A DNA stretch of 15,507 bases. Origin: Bacteroidota bacterium (GTDB lineage: Bacteria; Bacteroidota; UBA10030; UBA6906). The notes under the pieces were generated by a model, which saw nothing but the letters and a program-made list of their open reading frames with translations, searched no databases and had not been told where the DNA came from. A program made the position numbers and the translations under genes. The DNA lies in contig JAERML010000044.1 in assembly GCA_016844425.1 (NCBI GenBank), positions 1 through 15,507 of the forward strand. Direction: 5' to 3'. Below, one piece after another: positions 15,063-15,507 of this stretch. Positions within the stretch are counted from its first letter, which is position 1, and each line of letters begins with the position of its first letter.

Positions 15063-15507
15063 TCAGGAGGCAAATGCCAATCGGAGCGCTTCCTCATTGG
15101 CCTCCAGCGTCCTGTCAATGTCCGCATCAGTATGTGCTATTGAAATGAACCCCGCTTCAAATTGGGATGGGGCAATGTAAACCCTCTGTCGAAGCATTTC
15201 CCGAAAGTACGATGCAAACCGGGTGGTGTTCGAGACTACAGCGCTCGGATACGCTGTGACCGGCTTGTCTGTAAAAAAGAGCGTCGACATTGAGCCAACG
15301 CGATTCTGAACCAGCGAAAGTCCTAATCCTTTGATCGCATCACGGATCCCATCCGCAAGACGGCTGGCCTTCTGTTCCAACTCCACGTAGAAATCCTTCT
15401 CTTCCTGCAGAATACGAAGCGTCTCATATCCCGCAGTCATTGCCAGCGGGTTTCCGGAAAGCGTTCCCGCTTGATACATGGGGCCTCTCGGTGCAACCAT
15501 TTCCATG
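15063..15507 (-). CDS. hemL: Glutamate-1-semialdehyde 2,1-aminomutase (partial, C-terminal part)
   Basis: HemL is a PLP enzyme that converts glutamate-1-semialdehyde to 5-aminolevulinate in the C5 route of tetrapyrrole synthesis. The window holds the last 147 residues of about 425-430; the catalytic lysine lies beyond the right edge. Diagnostic are MEMVAPRGPMYQAGTLSGNP at the beginning, with the threonine that contacts the PLP phosphate, then FTDKPVTAYPSAVVSN, a surface-loop segment of the family, and YIAPSQFEAGFISIAHTDADI, the conserved end. The stop (TGA on the minus strand) is at 15063-15065. It converges with the pilin-like operon and shares the hairpin terminator. The presence of HemL says that this organism uses the glutamate route rather than ALA synthase. 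Confidence 0.95.
   Translation of the reverse strand, partial: MEMVAPRGPMYQAGTLSGNPLAMTAGYETLRILQEEKDFYVELEQKASRLADGIRDAIKGLGLSLVQNRVGSMSTLFFTDKPVTAYPSAVVSNTTRFASYFREMLRQRVYIAPSQFEAGFISIAHTDADIDRTLEANEEALRLAFAS

Noticed and set aside
15143..15507. HemL as a second class III aminotransferase of pyrimidine catabolism
   Set aside because: The GTLSGNP block and the SQFEAGFISIAHT ending are specific to glutamate-1-semialdehyde aminomutase.

Overview
The window reads as a chromosomal segment of a Gram-negative bacterium of moderate GC. The lipoprotein-type and Sec-type signal peptides, the HlyD adaptor with FtsX/MacB-type permeases, the secreted single-domain H-type lectin, the DUF885 lipoprotein and the PilV/W/X-like trio would fit the Bacteroidota/Chlorobiota/Ignavibacteria neighbourhood. 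That placement is inference; nothing here fixes the taxon. No integrase, transposase, CRISPR array, tRNA or rRNA gene was seen.

Left part (1-2937, minus strand): a three-gene operon for reductive pyrimidine catabolism, running off the left edge. In transcription order it holds a nitrilase-superfamily beta-ureidopropionase-like amidohydrolase, a class III PLP aminotransferase (likely beta-alanine:2-oxoacid) and the N-terminal 211 residues of PreT, the FAD/Fe-S electron-input subunit of NAD-dependent dihydropyrimidine dehydrogenase. PreA and a dihydropyrimidinase would be expected just outside the window. A good sigma70-like promoter (3007-3035) faces this operon from the 365-bp divergent gap.

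Middle (3303-7289, plus strand): a DUF885 lipoprotein metallopeptidase gene that is broken. It carries a diverged 148-bp tandem duplication and two frame changes, so it is probably a pseudogene or a chimera of two paralogues. Then come a DUF423 membrane protein, a pair of REP-like hairpins, a small secreted H-type lectin with its own terminator, an orphan protein with a possible PD-(D/E)XK nuclease core, and a one-helix hypothetical protein.

Right-centre (7562-11892, plus): a four-gene MacAB-like exporter operon made of a HlyD-type adaptor, an ABC ATPase and two separate FtsX/MacB-type permeases, with a good promoter just upstream. No outer-membrane channel gene is adjacent.

Right (11893-15507): a gap of about 590 bp with small palindromes and no convincing gene, then three tightly spaced genes. 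Their products look like a PilV-PilW-PilX minor pilin set, but all lack the canonical GFTLIE-type prepilin leader; the third is large and resembles DUF4900 proteins. This trio is the best candidate for an undescribed surface system. It ends at a perfect bidirectional hairpin terminator shared with the convergent hemL gene, whose C-terminal 147 residues close the window.
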